A DNA stretch of 43,355 nucleotides from an uncultured Alistipes sp. (GTDB lineage: Bacteria > Bacteroidota > Bacteroidia > Bacteroidales > Rikenellaceae), in the NCBI GenBank assembly GCA_944322375.1, contig CALUOX010000010.1, positions 1 to 43,355 on the forward strand, given 5' to 3'. Within the stretch, counting starts at the first letter, position 1; the number at the start of each line of letters is the position of its first letter. Below the pieces are notes generated by a model, which worked only from the letters and a program-made list of their open reading frames with translations, did no database searches and had not been told where the DNA came from. Both the position numbers and the translations under genes were made by a program. This document shows, piece after piece, positions 41,454 to 43,355 of the stretch.

Positions 41454-43355
41454 ATGAAATCACTCAAATACATCTGTCTCGCACTTCTGATTCCGGGGCT
41501 GTCGCAGGCCAGGCCGCTTGTCGAGAAACCGCTCCAGCGGCATCCGACCTCCTTTGCCATCGTCGTCGATCGCACGACCTACGACAAGACCCTTCCGCAG
41601 ATCCATGCCTACCGCGATGCACTGGAAACCGACGGACTTGCCACATACATCCTCTGCGACCAATGGCAGTCGCCCGAGGAGGTTCGCTCGGAACTGATCG
41701 GTCTCATGCGGAAAACGGCAAAACGATCGCCGCTTGAAGGGGTTGTCTTCATCGGCGACATCCCCATCGTTCTGGTCCGGAACGCCCAGCACATGACCTC
41801 GGCATTCAAGATGGACGAAAAGAACTTCCCGATCAATGAATCTTCGGTCCCCTCGGACCGCTACTACGACTGTCCGGATCTGACGTTCGAACCCGTCGCA
41901 CGCGATACGGTCAACGAATTGTGGTTCTACTACAACCTCGCCCCGACCTCGCCCCAACGGCTCGATCCGGCATTCTACTCCGGACGCATCCGCTATCCCG
42001 AGCAGCTTGGCGGCGACAGGTACGACGCCATCGCCCGCTATCTGGAGAAGGTCGTCGAAGAGCGCAGGCGTGTCGATCAGCTCGACCATCTGGTTACCTA
42101 CGCCGGCGACGGATACAACTCCGATTGTCTGATCTGCTGGATGGACGAACGCATCGCCATCGACGAAAACTTCCCGCTGACCAATACACGCGAGGCGGCC
42201 CGGCTCCGGCAGTTGAACTTCCGGATGGACGCCTACATGAAATACCGGCTCTTTGACGAGCTGGTGCGGCCCGAAGTCGATGCCATATTCTTCAACGAAC
42301 ACGGGTCTCCCGACGCGCAGCACGTCGGATCCTACGCATTGGAACCGGCATCGCTGGAGGGCATGTACCAGCAGATCAAGAGTGCCTATTTCTTCCAGCG
42401 GTATTTCGAGAAGCGGAAGGGTGACAAGGCGGATCCGGAGGGTCTCAAAGCCTTTTTCAAAGAGGAGTACCACCTCACCGACACCTTCTTCGATGCGTCC
42501 GAATCCGACGGGGAGGAGGAATCGGCCCCGCAGGGTACCAAACCGCGCGACATTGAACTCGACGATCTGGTCGATCTTCCAGTTCAGCCCCGCTTCGTCA
42601 TGTTCAACGCCTGCTACAACGGTTCGTTCCACAAGGCGGGGAACATCGCCGGATATTACCTCTTCGGTCCCGGACGGACGGTCGTGACGCAGGGCAATAC
42701 GGTCAACGTGCTGCAGGATCGCTGGACGTACGAAATGGTGGGACTGCTGTCGCACGGCGTCCGTGTCGGACAATACAACCGGCTGATCGCAACGCTCGAA
42801 GGCCACGTCCTGGGCGATCCGGCATTTCGGTTCCGGCCCGTGGCGGCAAACGACGTATCGCGCGACATGACCGTACGGAAGAACGATGCCGGCTATTGGC
42901 GCACGCTGCTTGATGAGACGCCTTATGCCGACCTCAAGAGTCTCGCACTGCGGATGCTCACCGACATGGGAGAGATGACCCCGGATGAACTGCTCGAAAC
43001 GATGCGCAAATCGTCTCTGGCCACGACCCGCATGGAGGCGCTCAAGCTGCTCGGACGGTTCGGCGACGAAGAGGCGTTCGAAGAGGGCGTATTGCTGGGT
43101 CTGAACGACCGGTACGAGTTGCTGCGGCGCAATGCCGCCAACTATGCCTGGCAGTTGGGGCGCCCGGCGCTGATACCCGCACTCGTCGGGACGATGGTCA
43201 ACGACGATGAATCGCAGCGGGTCTGCTATCTCGCCCAGAAGGGGTTGCGGCTCGCTCCGAAACAGGCGGTTGACTCCGTACTGCGCGTTGTGGTTGCGGC
43301 CTCGACCGTTGCCGAACCGGACACCGTACTGACCGACACGCAGGAGCTGCTGGAT
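41454..43355 (+). CDS. Exported gingipain/caspase-like cysteine peptidase, paralog B (3' end outside window)
   Basis: Translating from the ATG at 41454 gives 634 codons open to the window edge, so the C-terminus is missing. It has a signal peptide (MKSLKYICLALLIPGLSQAR) and the same layout as paralog A: VFIGDIPIVLV, VPSDRYYDCPDL, FYSGRIRYP, IFFNEHGSPD (His283) and VMFNACYNGSF (Cys387). The insert between the His and Cys motifs is about 100 residues and ends in an acidic stretch (DASESDGEEESAPQ) not seen in paralog A. This could be a flexible or autoprocessed loop. A helical-repeat region starts near residue 455 (LKSLALRMLTDMGEMTPDEL, RYELLRRNAANYAWQLGRP). It is coupled to paralog A by a 6-base gap. 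Confidence 0.8.
   Translation, partial: MKSLKYICLALLIPGLSQARPLVEKPLQRHPTSFAIVVDRTTYDKTLPQIHAYRDALETDGLATYILCDQWQSPEEVRSELIGLMRKTAKRSPLEGVVFIGDIPIVLVRNAQHMTSAFKMDEKNFPINESSVPSDRYYDCPDLTFEPVARDTVNELWFYYNLAPTSPQRLDPAFYSGRIRYPEQLGGDRYDAIARYLEKVVEERRRVDQLDHLVTYAGDGYNSDCLICWMDERIAIDENFPLTNTREAARLRQLNFRMDAYMKYRLFDELVRPEVDAIFFNEHGSPDAQHVGSYALEPASLEGMYQQIKSAYFFQRYFEKRKGDKADPEGLKAFFKEEYHLTDTFFDASESDGEEESAPQGTKPRDIELDDLVDLPVQPRFVMFNACYNGSFHKAGNIAGYYLFGPGRTVVTQGNTVNVLQDRWTYEMVGLLSHGVRVGQYNRLIATLEGHVLGDPAFRFRPVAANDVSRDMTVRKNDAGYWRTLLDETPYADLKSLALRMLTDMGEMTPDELLETMRKSSLATTRMEALKLLGRFGDEEAFEEGVLLGLNDRYELLRRNAANYAWQLGRPALIPALVGTMVNDDESQRVCYLAQKGLRLAPKQAVDSVLRVVVAASTVAEPDTVLTDTQELLD

Overview
The window looks like a chromosomal segment of a gut-type Bacteroidales bacterium, most likely Alistipes or a close relative (Rikenellaceae). 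The reasons are the SusC/SusD pairs, a FecR/ECF sigma system, DUF4492-cydAB, DUF4876/DUF6850 proteins, GC-rich coding sequence, and several promoters of the Bacteroidetes form TTTG-N19/20-TAnnTTTG. The genus is inferred from gene content and composition; no rRNA or tRNA gene was recognised. LEFT END (1-2.5 kb, plus strand): the 3' end of a sugar-phosphate-type nucleotidyltransferase, aldose 1-epimerase galM, then a LysO-type lysine exporter with its own promoter nested in the galM terminator. BETA-1,2-GLUCAN LOCUS (2.5-16.6 kb, minus strand, read right to left): a membrane-anchored propeller/Y_Y_Y/LuxR-type regulator, then SusC, SusD, a LamG-fold lipoprotein, a GH144 endo-beta-1,2-glucanase with an Ig-like N-terminus, a GH3 beta-glucosidase and a second GH144. 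Signal sequences suggest one surface GH144, while the GH3 and the other GH144 act in the periplasm. HOUSEKEEPING ISLAND (17-22 kb): a UPF0251 (DUF134)-NifX fusion regulator whose promoter contains a perfect 22-bp palindrome; DUF4492-cydA-cydB (cytochrome bd oxidase) behind a perfect consensus promoter; and a flavin reductase-family protein on the minus strand. A roughly 90-bp DNA repeat is present twice at 22.2-22.4 kb. SECOND SUSCD LOCUS (22.5-32.6 kb, minus strand): ECF sigma factor, FecR anti-sigma factor, SusC with STN domain, SusD, a BACON-type lipoprotein and an Ig-like/beta-propeller lipoprotein. No degradative enzyme is present in it; strong hairpins lie on both sides of fecR. RIGHT END (33.3 kb to the edge, plus strand): TonB-dependent receptor, DUF4876 lipoprotein, DUF6850 outer-membrane barrel, then two tandem paralogous exported proteins. 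The paralogs carry the gingipain/caspase-like (clan CD, C25-type) His-Gly and Ala-Cys signatures and a helical-repeat tail; the second runs off the window. This right-hand group is the best candidate for an undescribed system: an outer-membrane uptake or assembly module that may be coupled to a pair of cysteine peptidases. Two nine-base G tracts, one in the TonB receptor gene and one in the glucan regulator gene, are possible slippage switches.
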